The notes under the pieces are model-generated. The model was given only the letters and a program-made list of their open reading frames with translations. It searched no databases and was not told the origin of the DNA. Both the position numbers and the translations under genes were made by a program. A DNA stretch of 24,689 nt, taken from contig DBPX01000013.1 of the NCBI GenBank assembly GCA_002305045.1, positions 1 to 24,689 of the forward strand, in the 5' to 3' direction. The number at the start of each line of letters is the position of its first letter. Position 1 is the first letter of the stretch. Source of the DNA: Ruminococcus sp. UBA1409. Lineage in GTDB: Bacteria; Bacillota; Clostridia; Oscillospirales; Ruminococcaceae. Shown here one piece after another: positions 16,825-24,217 of this stretch.

Positions 16825-17439
16825 ATGAGCGAGAATAAGTCAGCCTCCCGCCAATCGGGAGTCAGAGCGTCGGGGATAGTAAGAAGCGTCACCGTCTCCG
16901 GGCTTTTGCTGGCGGTGGGGCTTGTCCTGCCGTTTTTGACGGGTCAGCTTAAAAGCATCGGCTCGATGCTTTTGCCGATGCACATCCCGGTGCTTCTTTG
17001 CGGACTCATCTGCGGCTGGAGGTACGGGGCGGCGGTAGGCTTCATCCTGCCGCTGTTTAGGAATCTGCTTTTTTCGATGCCTCCCATGCCGGGAGCTATC
17101 TCCATGGCGTTTGAGATGGGGGTCTACGGTCTTGTCGCAGGAGCGGTGTACTCCGCCTCGAGATGGAAGTGCGTGGTCTCGGTTTATAAAAGTCTGATAG
17201 CCGCAATGCTTGCCGGCAGACTGGTCTGGGGAGCGGCTCAGTACCTGATTTTAGGAATCCGTGGCGAGGGCTTCACCCTTGAGGCCTTCCTTGCCGGAGC
17301 GTTCCTAAACGCCATCCCCGGGATAATTTTGCAGCTTATTTTCATCCCTATTCTCATGCTGGCTCTTGGAAAAACGGGAGCCGTCCGCCTGCAAAAGCGG
17401 GAGGACCACGCCCTTTGCTCCCGCTCGGAGTCAAAATAG
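16825..17439 (+). CDS. ECF transporter substrate-binding (S) component
   Basis: S components are small membrane proteins that capture a vitamin or related solute and associate with a shared energising module (EcfA-A'-T). The 204-aa product has about six hydrophobic segments (about 20-42, 48-66, 68-86, 90-112, 117-140, 155-182). The block PMHIPVLLCGLICGWRYGAAVGFILPLFRNLLFSMPPMPGAI is typical of the Pfam ECF transporter family. The solute cannot be read from the sequence. It does not look like BioY, so biotin is not favoured despite the birA neighbour; pantothenate or another vitamin is possible. No EcfA/T genes are in the window. AGGAGG at 16814-16819 fits the ATG. Confidence 0.8.
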   Translation: MSENKSASRQSGVRASGIVRSVTVSGLLLAVGLVLPFLTGQLKSIGSMLLPMHIPVLLCGLICGWRYGAAVGFILPLFRNLLFSMPPMPGAISMAFEMGVYGLVAGAVYSASRWKCVVSVYKSLIAAMLAGRLVWGAAQYLILGIRGEGFTLEAFLAGAFLNAIPGIILQLIFIPILMLALGKTGAVRLQKREDHALCSRSESK

Positions 17440-17467
17440 CCCGTCCCCTAAAAACAGCCGGCACTCT

Positions 17468-17511
17468 GTATATAGGAGGATAATAAAACCGTATATAGAA
17501 GGATAATAAAA
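17468..17511 (+). repeat. tandemly duplicated 21-bp leader with ribosome binding site
   Basis: Two near-identical 21-bp units, at 17468-17488 and 17491-17511, are separated by CC. The first contains AGGAGG, the second AGAAGG (one base different). Only the second is at working distance from the ATG at 17511, so the better Shine-Dalgarno copy is displaced 23 bp upstream. Confidence 0.8.
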
Positions 17512-17807
17512 TGTTCGATGTTTGGATTGGCGGGATAAACGCCATGGTAGTGCTTGCAGCCCTTTTATTGGTCCTTCTGCCGCTCCAGCTTTTTCTTTGC
17601 TTCAGGGTCAAAAGCGTAGCAATAAGACTTCTCCCCGCAGTTATTTTCGGCGTGCTGACGGTGCTGTTTGGCATACTCTCCCAGAGCGCCGAGGGCTGGG
17701 ACGGCTTGGGATATGCAGTTCTTGCCATCTACACGGCGACCTTGCTCCTCGCCTGCGCTGTCTGCTGGCTGGTCTGGGGGATTGTAAGAGCGTCCAAGAA
17801 AAAATAG
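17511..17807 (+). CDS. small hydrophobic membrane protein, function unknown
   Basis: The 98-aa product has three predicted membrane helices (about 10-32, 37-57, 66-92) joined by short loops and ends in a basic tail (RASKKK), which suggests a cytoplasmic C-terminus. It has no motif that I recognise. It lies downstream of the ECF S component by 71 bp on the same strand and ends before a bidirectional terminator. An AAGG site 11 nt upstream of the ATG, in the second unit of a duplicated leader, supports translation. A frame at 17522-17827 overlaps it but has no good start site and an unlikely composition. Confidence 0.65.
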   Translation: MFDVWIGGINAMVVLAALLLVLLPLQLFLCFRVKSVAIRLLPAVIFGVLTVLFGILSQSAEGWDGLGYAVLAIYTATLLLACAVCWLVWGIVRASKKK

Positions 17808-17844
17808 CATGGACTAAATGCCGATAAAGCCCTGCACGGATGAA

Positions 17845-17886
17845 AAAATCCCGCTCTAAGATTTTCTCAGAGCGGGATTTTCGTTT
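17845..17886. terminator. bidirectional terminator between the small membrane protein gene and glyS
   Basis: AAAATCCCGCTCT (17845-17857) and AGAGCGGGATTTT (17869-17881) form a perfect 13-bp stem with an 11-nt loop, with T-rich sequence on the right and A-rich sequence on the left. It can stop both the plus-strand transcript and the minus-strand glyS transcript, whose stop codon is at 17887. Confidence 0.88.
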
Positions 17887-19266
17887 TTAAAAGCTGATTT
17901 TATCCTTGATGTAGCCTGTAAGCTCGCTTATCGGGAGTCTTAGCTGCTCCATGGAGTCCCTGTCTCTTACGGTGACGCAGCCGTCCTCAAGGGAGTCGAA
18001 GTCGAAGGTGACGCACCAGGGAGTGCCTATCTCGTCCTGCCTGCGGTAGCGCTTGCCTATCGAGCCGGTCTCGTCGAAATCTGTCATGAAGCTTCCGCAG
18101 AGCATGTCGTAGACCTTTAGGGCAGGCTCTGAGAGCTTCTTGGAGAGCGGCAGAACGGCGCACTTGTAGGGGGCTACAGCCGGCGAGAGGTGAAGCACGG
18201 TCCTTATGTCGTTTTTCTCGGCGTCGATTACCTCCTCGTCGTACGCCTCGCAGAGGAGCGCCAGCACCGTCCTGTCAAGACCGTAGGTCGACTCGATGAT
18301 ATAGGGGATGTACCTCTCCCCGGTCTCGGGGTCAAGATACTCGAGCTTGGTGCCGGAGTATTCCTGATGGCGTGTTAAGTCGAAGTTTGTGCGGTTGTGG
18401 GTGCCGTTAATCTCTCCCCAGCCGAACGGGAACAGGAATTCGATGTCGCACGCCGCCTTGGCGTAGTGGGCGAGCTTCTCATGGTCGTGGAATCTAAGGT
18501 GCTCCTTGGCTATTCCCAGGTCGACAAAGAAGCTCCTGCCGTACTCCTTAAAGTAGTCGTACAGCTCGCCGTCGGTGCCCTCCTTGCAGAAGGTCTGGAA
18601 CTCCATCTGCTCGAACTCAATCGTCCTGAAGGTGAAGTTGCCGGGGGTTATCTCGTTTCTGAACGCCTTGCCTATCTGACCTATCGAGAAGGGGAGCTTG
18701 GCTCTCATCGTTCTTTGGACATTGAGGTAGTTTACATACTCGCCCTGGGCGTTCTCAGGTCTTAGGTAGATTACGCTCTTTGAGTCCTGGGTGACTCCCC
18801 TGAAGGTCTGGAACATCAGGTTAAACTCCCTGATATCGGTAAAGTTGTGCTTTCCGCAGTGAGGGCAGGGGATGTGATGCTCCTTGATAAAGTCGAACAT
18901 CTCCTGCTTTGTCATGCCGTCGGCGTGAGCCTCGGGGTCGAAGCTGTCTATTAGATTGTCGGCACGGTGACGCATCTTGCACTCCTTGCAGTCAAGAAGC
19001 GGGTCGGAGAAGCTAGCAACATGCCCTGAAGCCTCCCAGACTCTAGGGTGCATAAGGATGTCGGCGTCGACCTCGTAGCTAGACCTGCGCTCCTGAATAA
19101 AGCGCTTGCGCCAGGCGTCCTTGACATTGTTTTTCATCCTCGCCCCGAGAGGGCCGTAGTCCCAGGTATTTGCCAGTCCGCCGTAGATTTCGCTCCCTGC
19201 GAAGATAAAGCCTCTGCCTTTGCACAGGGCGACAATCTTGTCCATGGTTTTAAGTGAATTATCCAT
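17887..19266 (-). CDS. glyS: glycine--tRNA ligase, single-chain (alpha2) type
   Basis: This enzyme charges tRNA-Gly with glycine in the cytoplasm. The 459-aa product is of the alpha2 (eukaryote-like) type rather than the two-subunit GlyQ/GlyS enzyme. It shows [31 protein letters not shown] (17-47), motif 2 [25 protein letters not shown] (203-227), [15 protein letters not shown] and motif 3 [13 protein letters not shown]. The C-terminal anticodon-binding domain begins near [11 protein letters not shown]. Two CxxC pairs (Cys93/96 and Cys134/137) lie in the insertion domain and could bind zinc. The start is preceded by AAGGAG and GAGG. No T-box leader was found. Confidence 0.96.
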   Translation of the reverse strand: MDNSLKTMDKIVALCKGRGFIFAGSEIYGGLANTWDYGPLGARMKNNVKDAWRKRFIQERRSSYEVDADILMHPRVWEASGHVASFSDPLLDCKECKMRHRADNLIDSFDPEAHADGMTKQEMFDFIKEHHIPCPHCGKHNFTDIREFNLMFQTFRGVTQDSKSVIYLRPENAQGEYVNYLNVQRTMRAKLPFSIGQIGKAFRNEITPGNFTFRTIEFEQMEFQTFCKEGTDGELYDYFKEYGRSFFVDLGIAKEHLRFHDHEKLAHYAKAACDIEFLFPFGWGEINGTHNRTNFDLTRHQEYSGTKLEYLDPETGERYIPYIIESTYGLDRTVLALLCEAYDEEVIDAEKNDIRTVLHLSPAVAPYKCAVLPLSKKLSEPALKVYDMLCGSFMTDFDETGSIGKRYRRQDEIGTPWCVTFDFDSLEDGCVTVRDRDSMEQLRLPISELTGYIKDKISF

Positions 19267-19307
19267 AAACCTCTTTGCTCCTTATATAGCTTATTGTGTC
19301 ATGATGT

Positions 19308-19336
19308 ATTTTAGCCTATAATCGGGGAGAAGTCAA
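19308..19336 (-). promoter_or_regulatory. sigma-A promoter of glyS
   Basis: On the minus strand, -35 TTGACT (19331-19336) and -10 TAAAAT (19308-19313) are separated by 17 bp, and the predicted start is about 35 nt before the glyS ATG. The leader is too short for a T-box or riboswitch. Confidence 0.75.
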
Positions 19337-19638
19337 GCCCGAAAATAGCTGTGGGGAATATACTAGATAAGGTATAGAATTTTATCATATAACATCCATA
19401 GCAGCAGTTTAGATTAATCTTGATAGCATTTGCCGTCAAAATTAAGGGGATTAGCCGGCGTTATCTCCCCTGACCGCCTTCAAAGGGTCTGCCGGTATAA
19501 GCCTGAAAAAATTTCCCTGAGGGATTTCCAGCCCTGATATTCTTTTAGACCAATATTATGCCCTGCGCTAAGCCCCTGTCATGACATAATACACAAATTC
19601 ACCCTGTTAATGTGCTGAATATTTTTGTTTTTGTATTG
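19337..19638. other. gene-free stretch between the divergent glyS and serC promoters
   Basis: About 300 bp, AT-rich at both ends, with a GC-richer middle (19450-19500) that contains an imperfect GCCGGC/GCCGGT pair (about 19454 and 19490) and a small TCCC/GGGA hairpin near 19515. No gene, tRNA or recognised RNA was found. Confidence 0.5.
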
Positions 19639-19667
19639 TTGACACCTGTTCGCCGATGGAGTATAAT
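19639..19667 (+). promoter_or_regulatory. consensus sigma-A promoter of serC-serA
   Basis: Perfect TTGACA (19639-19644) and perfect TATAAT (19662-19667) with a 17-bp spacer. The -35 is the start of TTGACACCTG (19639-19648), whose exact reverse complement CAGGTGTCAA lies at 19702-19711, beyond the expected start site. A promoter this strong suggests control by a repressor or by the leader. Confidence 0.88.
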
Positions 19668-19674
19668 TAAATCC

Positions 19675-19764
19675 AATAGCCCCATTTGAGTATACTGGCA
19701 GCAGGTGTCAAATGGCGCATATAATATGGAAAGGGTGTTAAGCACCTACCCGGAGGTAATTTGA
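19675..19764 (+). promoter_or_regulatory. structured serC leader
   Basis: The expected 90-nt leader contains hairpin CCATTTGA (19682-19689)/TCAAATGG (19708-19715). Close to the start codon, GGTG (19734-19737) can pair with CACC (19743-19746), or ACCT (19744-19747) can pair with AGGT (19754-19757), which is part of the Shine-Dalgarno sequence. These last two pairings exclude each other. A regulatory role is only suggested. Confidence 0.4.
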
Positions 19765-20844
19765 ATGAGAGTTTATAACTTCAGCGCAGGACCGGCTATG
19801 CTGCCGGAGGAGGTTCTCAAAAGAGCCGCAGACGAGATGCTAGAGTACGGCTCGTCAGGGCAGTCTGTAATGGAGATGTCCCACCGCTCAAAGGAGTATC
19901 AGGCTATAATAGACAAGGTAGAGGCTGACCTAAGAGAGGTTATGTCCATACCCGAGGGCTACAAGGTGCTTTTCCTTCAGGGAGGAGCCTCCAGCCAGTT
20001 TGCGATGGTCCCGATGAACCTAATGACAAGGAGCGGCAGGGCTGATTTTGTAATAACCGGCCAGTGGGCTAACAAGGCTTATCAGGAGGCGTCAAGATAC
20101 GGCAAGGCAAATATTGTCGCATCCTCTAAGGATAAGACATTTTCCTATATCCCCGAGCTTGACAGCTCTAAGTTCGACCCCGAGGCGGACTATTTCCACA
20201 TCTGCTACAACAACACCATCTACGGCACCCGCTTCAACGAGCTTCCCGACACTAAGGGAGTCCCGATAGTTGCGGATATGTCAAGCTGCATACTCTCCGA
20301 GCCGGTTGATGTGTCTCAGTACGGTCTTATCTACGCCGGAGCGCAGAAGAACATGGGTCCCGCCGGTCTGACGGTGGTGATAATCAGGGAGGACCTCATA
20401 GGCAGCGCCATGGAGCTTACTCCTACTATGTTCAACTACAAGACCCATGCCGACAACGGCTCGATGTACAACACTCCTCCGACCTACGGGATATACATTC
20501 TCGGTCTTGTCCTCGACTGGATAAAGGGAATGGGCGGGCTCTCGGTCATGAAGGAGAGAAATGTCAGAAAGGCTGAGCTTCTTTACAGCTGCCTTGACGA
20601 GTCCAGGATGTTCTCCGCCACCGTTTCTGGAAAGGACCGCTCGCTCATGAATGTCCCGTTCGTGACGGGAAGCGAGGAGCTCGACGCTAAATTCGTCCAG
20701 GAGGCAAAGAAGGCGGGGCTTATCAATGTAAAGGGTCACCGCTCGGTAGGCGGAATGAGGGCGTCTATCTACAACGCTATGCCCTATGAGGGAGTCCAGG
20801 CTCTTTGCGAGTTTATAAGAAAGTTTGAGGCTGAAAATGCATAA
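19765..20844 (+). CDS. serC: phosphoserine aminotransferase
   Basis: SerC transfers an amino group from glutamate to 3-phosphohydroxypyruvate to give phosphoserine, the second step of serine synthesis (PLP-dependent, cytoplasm). The 359-aa product begins MRVYNFSAGPAMLPEEVL, the family signature. It has the PLP-phosphate region LQGGASSQFA (71-80), ADMSSCILSEP (170-180) and the Schiff-base lysine Lys195 in YAGAQKNMGPAG. GHRSVGGMRASIYNAMP near the C-terminus binds substrate. CGGAGG is 8 nt before the ATG. It overlaps serA by 8 bp, so the pair is translationally coupled, and it stands behind a consensus promoter. Confidence 0.97.
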   Translation: MRVYNFSAGPAMLPEEVLKRAADEMLEYGSSGQSVMEMSHRSKEYQAIIDKVEADLREVMSIPEGYKVLFLQGGASSQFAMVPMNLMTRSGRADFVITGQWANKAYQEASRYGKANIVASSKDKTFSYIPELDSSKFDPEADYFHICYNNTIYGTRFNELPDTKGVPIVADMSSCILSEPVDVSQYGLIYAGAQKNMGPAGLTVVIIREDLIGSAMELTPTMFNYKTHADNGSMYNTPPTYGIYILGLVLDWIKGMGGLSVMKERNVRKAELLYSCLDESRMFSATVSGKDRSLMNVPFVTGSEELDAKFVQEAKKAGLINVKGHRSVGGMRASIYNAMPYEGVQALCEFIRKFEAENA

Positions 20845-21997
20845 TATACTTACACTTAACAAGATTGCCGCAGTAGGCACCGATAATTTCAACAAGGCAT
20901 ACTATAATGTCGGGGACGCTGTATCCTCGCCGGACGCTATCATGGTCCGCTCTGCAAATATGCTGGATTACAGCTTCAACCCAGAGCTTGTGGCGATAGC
21001 CAGAGCGGGAGCGGGAGTCAACAACATCCCGATAGACCGCTGTTCGGAGGCAGGAATCTGCGTATTCAACACCCCAGGAGCAAACTCCAACGCCGTAAAG
21101 GAGCTTGTAATAGCTGGACTTCTTTTAAGCTCCAGGAAAATAGCCGCCGGAATCGAGTGGGCTAAGACCTTAAAGGGCGAGGGCGAGGCTGTTCCTAAGC
21201 TTGTCGAAAAGGGCAAGAGCCAGTTTGTCGGTCCCGAGATAATGGGCAAGACGATAGGCATAGTCGGTCTTGGCGCAATAGGAATCAAGGTTGCAAACAC
21301 CGCCTTGTCGCTTGGCATGAAGGTAATAGGCTATGACCCCTTCCTCTCCGTCAACGCTGCCCTCGGGCTGAAGCCGGGAGTCGAGGTCGCTAAGAGCGTC
21401 CAGGATGTCTACGCCGAGGCTGATTATCTCACGCTTCACCTCCCTTATAATAAGGACACCGCCAACACCGTCTGCCGTGAGTCGCTCGCTAAGATGAAGG
21501 ACGGCGTCAGGATTTTGAACTTCGCCAGGGGAGAGCTTGTCAACACCGAGACCCTTCTAAAGGCGATAGCCTCCGGGAAGGTAGCGGCTTATGTCACAGA
21601 CTTTGTCAGCGACGAGCTGATAGGAGTCGACGGTGTAATCTGCATCCCGCACCTGGGAGCCTCCACCCCTGAGTCGGAGGACAACTGTGCGTACATGGCG
21701 GCAGTCGAGCTAAGGGACTATATCGAGAACGGCAGGATTCACAACTCTGTAAACCTCCCCGACTGCGAGCTTTCCAAGACCGCCGACCACCTGGTCTGCG
21801 TCATACACAAAAACATCCCTGCTATGGTTTCATCCGTCACCGGGATAATCTCGGAGGCGGGAGGAAATATAGAGAGCATAGCCTCCAAGTCCAAGAAGGA
21901 CTGGGCGTACACCATGCTCGATGTCACCGGGGATGTCCAGAACGCCTGCGCCAAGATAGCCGCTATCGACGGCGTTGCAAGGGTAAGAGTGCTTTAA
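20837..21997 (+). CDS. serA: D-3-phosphoglycerate dehydrogenase
   Basis: SerA oxidises 3-phosphoglycerate with NAD+, the first step of serine synthesis. I start at the ATG at 20837, six bases after GAGG and inside the last codons of serC; this gives MHNILTLNKIAAVG, as in clostridial homologues, whereas a TTG at 20825 is possible but less likely. The 386-aa enzyme has the NAD-binding motif GLGAIG (144-149), LNFARGELVN with the catalytic Arg, DFVSDE and PHLGASTPES with the catalytic His. A C-terminal ACT domain (about 315-386) could bind serine for feedback. A third gene (serB-like phosphatase) is not present here. Confidence 0.95.
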   Translation: MHNILTLNKIAAVGTDNFNKAYYNVGDAVSSPDAIMVRSANMLDYSFNPELVAIARAGAGVNNIPIDRCSEAGICVFNTPGANSNAVKELVIAGLLLSSRKIAAGIEWAKTLKGEGEAVPKLVEKGKSQFVGPEIMGKTIGIVGLGAIGIKVANTALSLGMKVIGYDPFLSVNAALGLKPGVEVAKSVQDVYAEADYLTLHLPYNKDTANTVCRESLAKMKDGVRILNFARGELVNTETLLKAIASGKVAAYVTDFVSDELIGVDGVICIPHLGASTPESEDNCAYMAAVELRDYIENGRIHNSVNLPDCELSKTADHLVCVIHKNIPAMVSSVTGIISEAGGNIESIASKSKKDWAYTMLDVTGDVQNACAKIAAIDGVARVRVL

Positions 21998-22023
21998 GCG
22001 GCAGTGAAATTTGTCTTATGACA

Positions 22024-22052
22024 ACAGAAATTCGCTGTAGGCGAATTTCTGT
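22024..22052 (+). terminator. 12-bp hairpin after serA
   Basis: ACAGAAATTCGC (22024-22035) pairs perfectly with GCGAATTTCTGT (22041-22052) around a 5-nt loop. It lies 26 nt after the serA stop. It has no T run (CCCAAAC follows), so it may protect the mRNA 3' end rather than terminate transcription. It lies 36 nt before repeat copy B. Confidence 0.55.
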
Positions 22053-22061
22053 CCCAAACAC

Positions 22062-22242
22062 CGCAGCTTGAGGGGAATCCCAGCTTATGCAAAGTGAGCT
22101 GTCAGCTCAGCTGACCGATTGATTGCCCCAGAGCCTGATAAAAAGCCTGCAATTATACGCCTCCCGGAAAATTTCGGGAGGCTTCTTATTTGCTGCCCGG
22201 CAATCAAGCCGCCAAGGCGCAGGCCTTGGCGGCTCACTTTGC
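22062..22242 (+). repeat. structured ~155-bp repeat, copy B, with shared 27-bp lead-in
   Basis: The core is 22089-22242 (154 bp), bounded by GCAAAGTGAGC (22089-22099) and GCTCACTTTGC (22232-22242); here the ends extend to 14 perfect pairs (TATGC.../...GCATA). Inside are hairpin GTCAGCT-C-AGCTGAC, long-range pair TTGATTGCC/GGCAATCAA, hairpin CCTCCCG/CGGGAGG (the same 20-odd bases as in copy A) and terminal hairpin CCGCCAAGGC-GCAG-GCCTTGGCGG (22209-22232). The 27 bp before the core (22062-22088) are nearly identical to those before copy C. The core begins 91 nt after the serA stop. Confidence 0.87.
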
Positions 22243-22305
22243 ATATGTGGGGAGGCTTTGCTCTGTGAAAGAAGGGGCCGCCTGACGGCGGGTAAGACAC
22301 ACCAT

Positions 22306-22350
22306 CCAAAAAATGAGGCCCTCCCGGAGCTGGGGGACGCCTCATTATTT
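22306..22350 (-). terminator. intrinsic terminator of the deacetylase gene
   Basis: On the minus strand AATGAGGC (22346-22339) pairs with GCCTCATT (22319-22312), followed by a run of six T. An inner CCC/GGG pairing strengthens the stem. It lies just after the stop codon of the minus-strand gene at 22355. Confidence 0.82.
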
Positions 22351-22354
22351 TGCC

Positions 22355-23200
22355 TTAGTATTTTATAGTGCAGCCCGGCTTGACCGAAAACGGCTCGCCC
22401 TCGGTCACCCAGCCGCCGGACGCCATCCAGACCTCCTTGGCGGTGGGGTTGTAGATAAGCCTTGAGTCGGGGCTTACAGAGCGCTCGAGAGCCATAAACG
22501 CCATGTGGTACTCGCAGATGTCGATATTTGTCGCCAGCCAAAGCTCGTCCTTGTGCTCGCTCACCAGCCTCATGAAGTCCTCGATTACCTGCCAGTTACC
22601 GTCCCGGCGGAACTCGGGGGTGTGTCCCCAGAGGTAAAACAGCCTCGGCTCGTCGGTTTCAAGCTCCAAAAACTCCCTTGTAAGCTCAAGGAGCCTTGGG
22701 TTGGCGTGATGGGCGGTTGCGTGAAGCCTCAGCCAGTCCTGCGGGAGCATGAAATCCTCCCTTGTGCCCACCGTCCGGCAGTATTTGATTCCGTTAGCCC
22801 TAAGAGCCTCCACAGCCCGGTCGTTATAGGAGCCGTAGGGATACGCCGCTCCCCTCACCACAACGCCGTAGTCTTTTTCAAGAGCCGCACGGTCCGCCGA
22901 GATTTCATAGCACAGCTCGGCGTCGGTAAGACGGGTGAAGTCCCTATGCACATAGCCGTGAACGGCAACCTCGACGCCGTGCTCCTTGTAATGCTTTAGA
23001 GCCTCATTGCGTGTGAGCCTCGGCCAGGGACCCTCAGGCTGTGTACCCTCGGGACGGTAAAGCCCGGAGCTTATGTTAAAGGTTCCCTTGATTCCGTACC
23101 TGTCCATCAGCTCCATAAGCCTGATGTCGTCGTAGCAGCCGTCGTCATAGCTTAGGGTTAGAGCCTTTTTTACTCCGCCGGGGAATCTCATTTTTATCAT
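22355..23200 (-). CDS. polysaccharide deacetylase (NodB/CE4-like) family protein
   Basis: CE4 enzymes remove N- or O-acetyl groups from glycans with a metal held by Asp-His-His. The 281-aa product has SYDDG (17-21, Asp19/Asp20), the HxxxH metal motif HGYVH (81-85) and AAYPYGSYND (motif 3), so the core looks catalytic. There is no signal peptide or membrane segment, so it is probably cytoplasmic, unlike typical peptidoglycan deacetylases; a role in intracellular sugar metabolism is possible. The C-terminal part (about 190-281) looks like a small extra domain that I cannot name. GAGGAGG lies 7 nt before the ATG. Its promoter (23269-23297) faces that of tatD. Confidence 0.85.
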   Translation of the reverse strand: MIKMRFPGGVKKALTLSYDDGCYDDIRLMELMDRYGIKGTFNISSGLYRPEGTQPEGPWPRLTRNEALKHYKEHGVEVAVHGYVHRDFTRLTDAELCYEISADRAALEKDYGVVVRGAAYPYGSYNDRAVEALRANGIKYCRTVGTREDFMLPQDWLRLHATAHHANPRLLELTREFLELETDEPRLFYLWGHTPEFRRDGNWQVIEDFMRLVSEHKDELWLATNIDICEYHMAFMALERSVSPDSRLIYNPTAKEVWMASGGWVTEGEPFSVKPGCTIKY

Positions 23201-23217
23201 ATCATAGCCTCCTCAGG

Positions 23218-23246
23218 TTGACAAGTCACGGCCGTTGCTGTAAAAT
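23218..23246 (+). promoter_or_regulatory. sigma-A promoter of tatD
   Basis: TTGACA (23218-23223) and TAAAAT (23241-23246) are separated by 17 bp. The predicted start is near 23253, about 85 nt before the tatD ATG. It lies inside the leader of the opposite transcript. Confidence 0.75.
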
Positions 23247-23268
23247 CTACTAAGACCGCTCACATAAA

Positions 23269-23297
23269 AGTATAAACTATTTTTTCCGCTTTTTCAA
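23269..23297 (-). promoter_or_regulatory. sigma-A promoter of the deacetylase gene
   Basis: On the minus strand, TTGAAA (23292-23297) and TATACT (23269-23274) are separated by 17 bp. The predicted start is near 23262, so it faces the tatD promoter and the two transcripts overlap in their first bases. Confidence 0.7.
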
Positions 23298-23336
23298 GCA
23301 CTAATTTATCCGCTTTCCAAAAAGGAGGACATCAGG

Positions 23337-24149
23337 ATGGAGCTAAGCCGCAACAACCTCTCCGAGGCTTTTCCTGCGGGGCTTTTTGACACCCACACTC
23401 ACTATGACGACGAAAAATTCGACGGCGTCAGGGAGGAGCTTCTTCGCTCGCTCTTTGAAAGAGGGCTGTCGGGGCTAATACACGCCTCGGTGGATTTTGC
23501 CTCCTGCCGCTTCGGTCTGGAGCTGTCAGGGAGCTACCAAAGAGCCTACTCCGCCATAGGGCTTCATCCCGAGAATCTCTACGACGCCGTCCCGGGCTGG
23601 ATAGAGCGGCTCAGGGAGCTTTATATATCCGCAGGGGATAAAAAGCCGGTCGCAATAGGGGAGATAGGGCTTGACTATCACTATCCCGGATATGACAGGA
23701 CGGCTCAGCTGGACGCCTTTTGCAGTCAGCTTGAGCTTGCCGGAGAGCTTGGACTCCCCGTGATAATCCACTGCCGGGACGCAATAGGCGACTGCGTTGA
23801 TGTCCTAAGAGGGCATCTTTCGCCGTCAGGCGGAGTGATGCACTGCTACTCCGGCTCTAAGGAGACGGCAAGAGAGCTTCTTGACATGGGGCTTTATATA
23901 AGCTTCACCGGGACGCTCACCTTCAAGAACTCAAAAAAACAGCAGGAGGTTGTAAAATACCTCCCGCCGGATAGACTGCTTCTTGAGACCGACTGCCCGT
24001 ATATGGCTCCCGAGCCGCTTCGTGGCAGGATTTGCGACAGCTCGATGCTGATACACACAGCCTCAGCCGCCGCTGTGATAAAGGAGCTTGACCCATTGGA
24101 GCTTGTGCTCACAGCGAGGGAGAACACCCGCAGGCTTTTTGGGGTGTGA
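23337..24149 (+). CDS. tatD: TatD family metal-dependent hydrolase (DNase-like)
   Basis: TatD-family proteins are cytoplasmic metal-dependent hydrolases, several of which act as 3'-5' DNases; the physiological substrate is often unclear. The 270-aa product has all the metal ligands: FDTHTH (17-22, His20/His22), GEIGLDYH (108-115, Glu109), IIHCRDA (143-149, His145), GVMHCYSG (166-173, His169) and ETDCPYMAP (217-225, Asp219), ending NTRRLFGV. AAGGAGG is 9 nt before the ATG. It is often next to metG or dnaX-region genes, but here it stands alone with its own promoter, followed by repeat copy C. Confidence 0.93.
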   Translation: MELSRNNLSEAFPAGLFDTHTHYDDEKFDGVREELLRSLFERGLSGLIHASVDFASCRFGLELSGSYQRAYSAIGLHPENLYDAVPGWIERLRELYISAGDKKPVAIGEIGLDYHYPGYDRTAQLDAFCSQLELAGELGLPVIIHCRDAIGDCVDVLRGHLSPSGGVMHCYSGSKETARELLDMGLYISFTGTLTFKNSKKQQEVVKYLPPDRLLLETDCPYMAPEPLRGRICDSSMLIHTASAAAVIKELDPLELVLTARENTRRLFGV

Positions 24150-24217
24150 GAGGCCTGTCGGCGGCTATAAATTCGCCTGACGGCAGGTGAAGCTGCTGCG
24201 CCGTGAAAGCCTCCTTT

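Noticed and set aside
19267..19764. T-box or riboswitch upstream of glyS or serC, and a T-box upstream of serS
   Set aside because: No AGGGTGGNACCGCG-type T-box sequence on either strand, and the glyS leader predicted from its promoter is only about 35 nt.
22160..22186. Central hairpin of the repeat read as a simple intrinsic terminator
   Set aside because: In copies A and B it looks like one (CCTCCCG/CGGGAGG then T-rich), but it is embedded in the larger conserved element and decayed in copy C, so it is described as part of the repeat.
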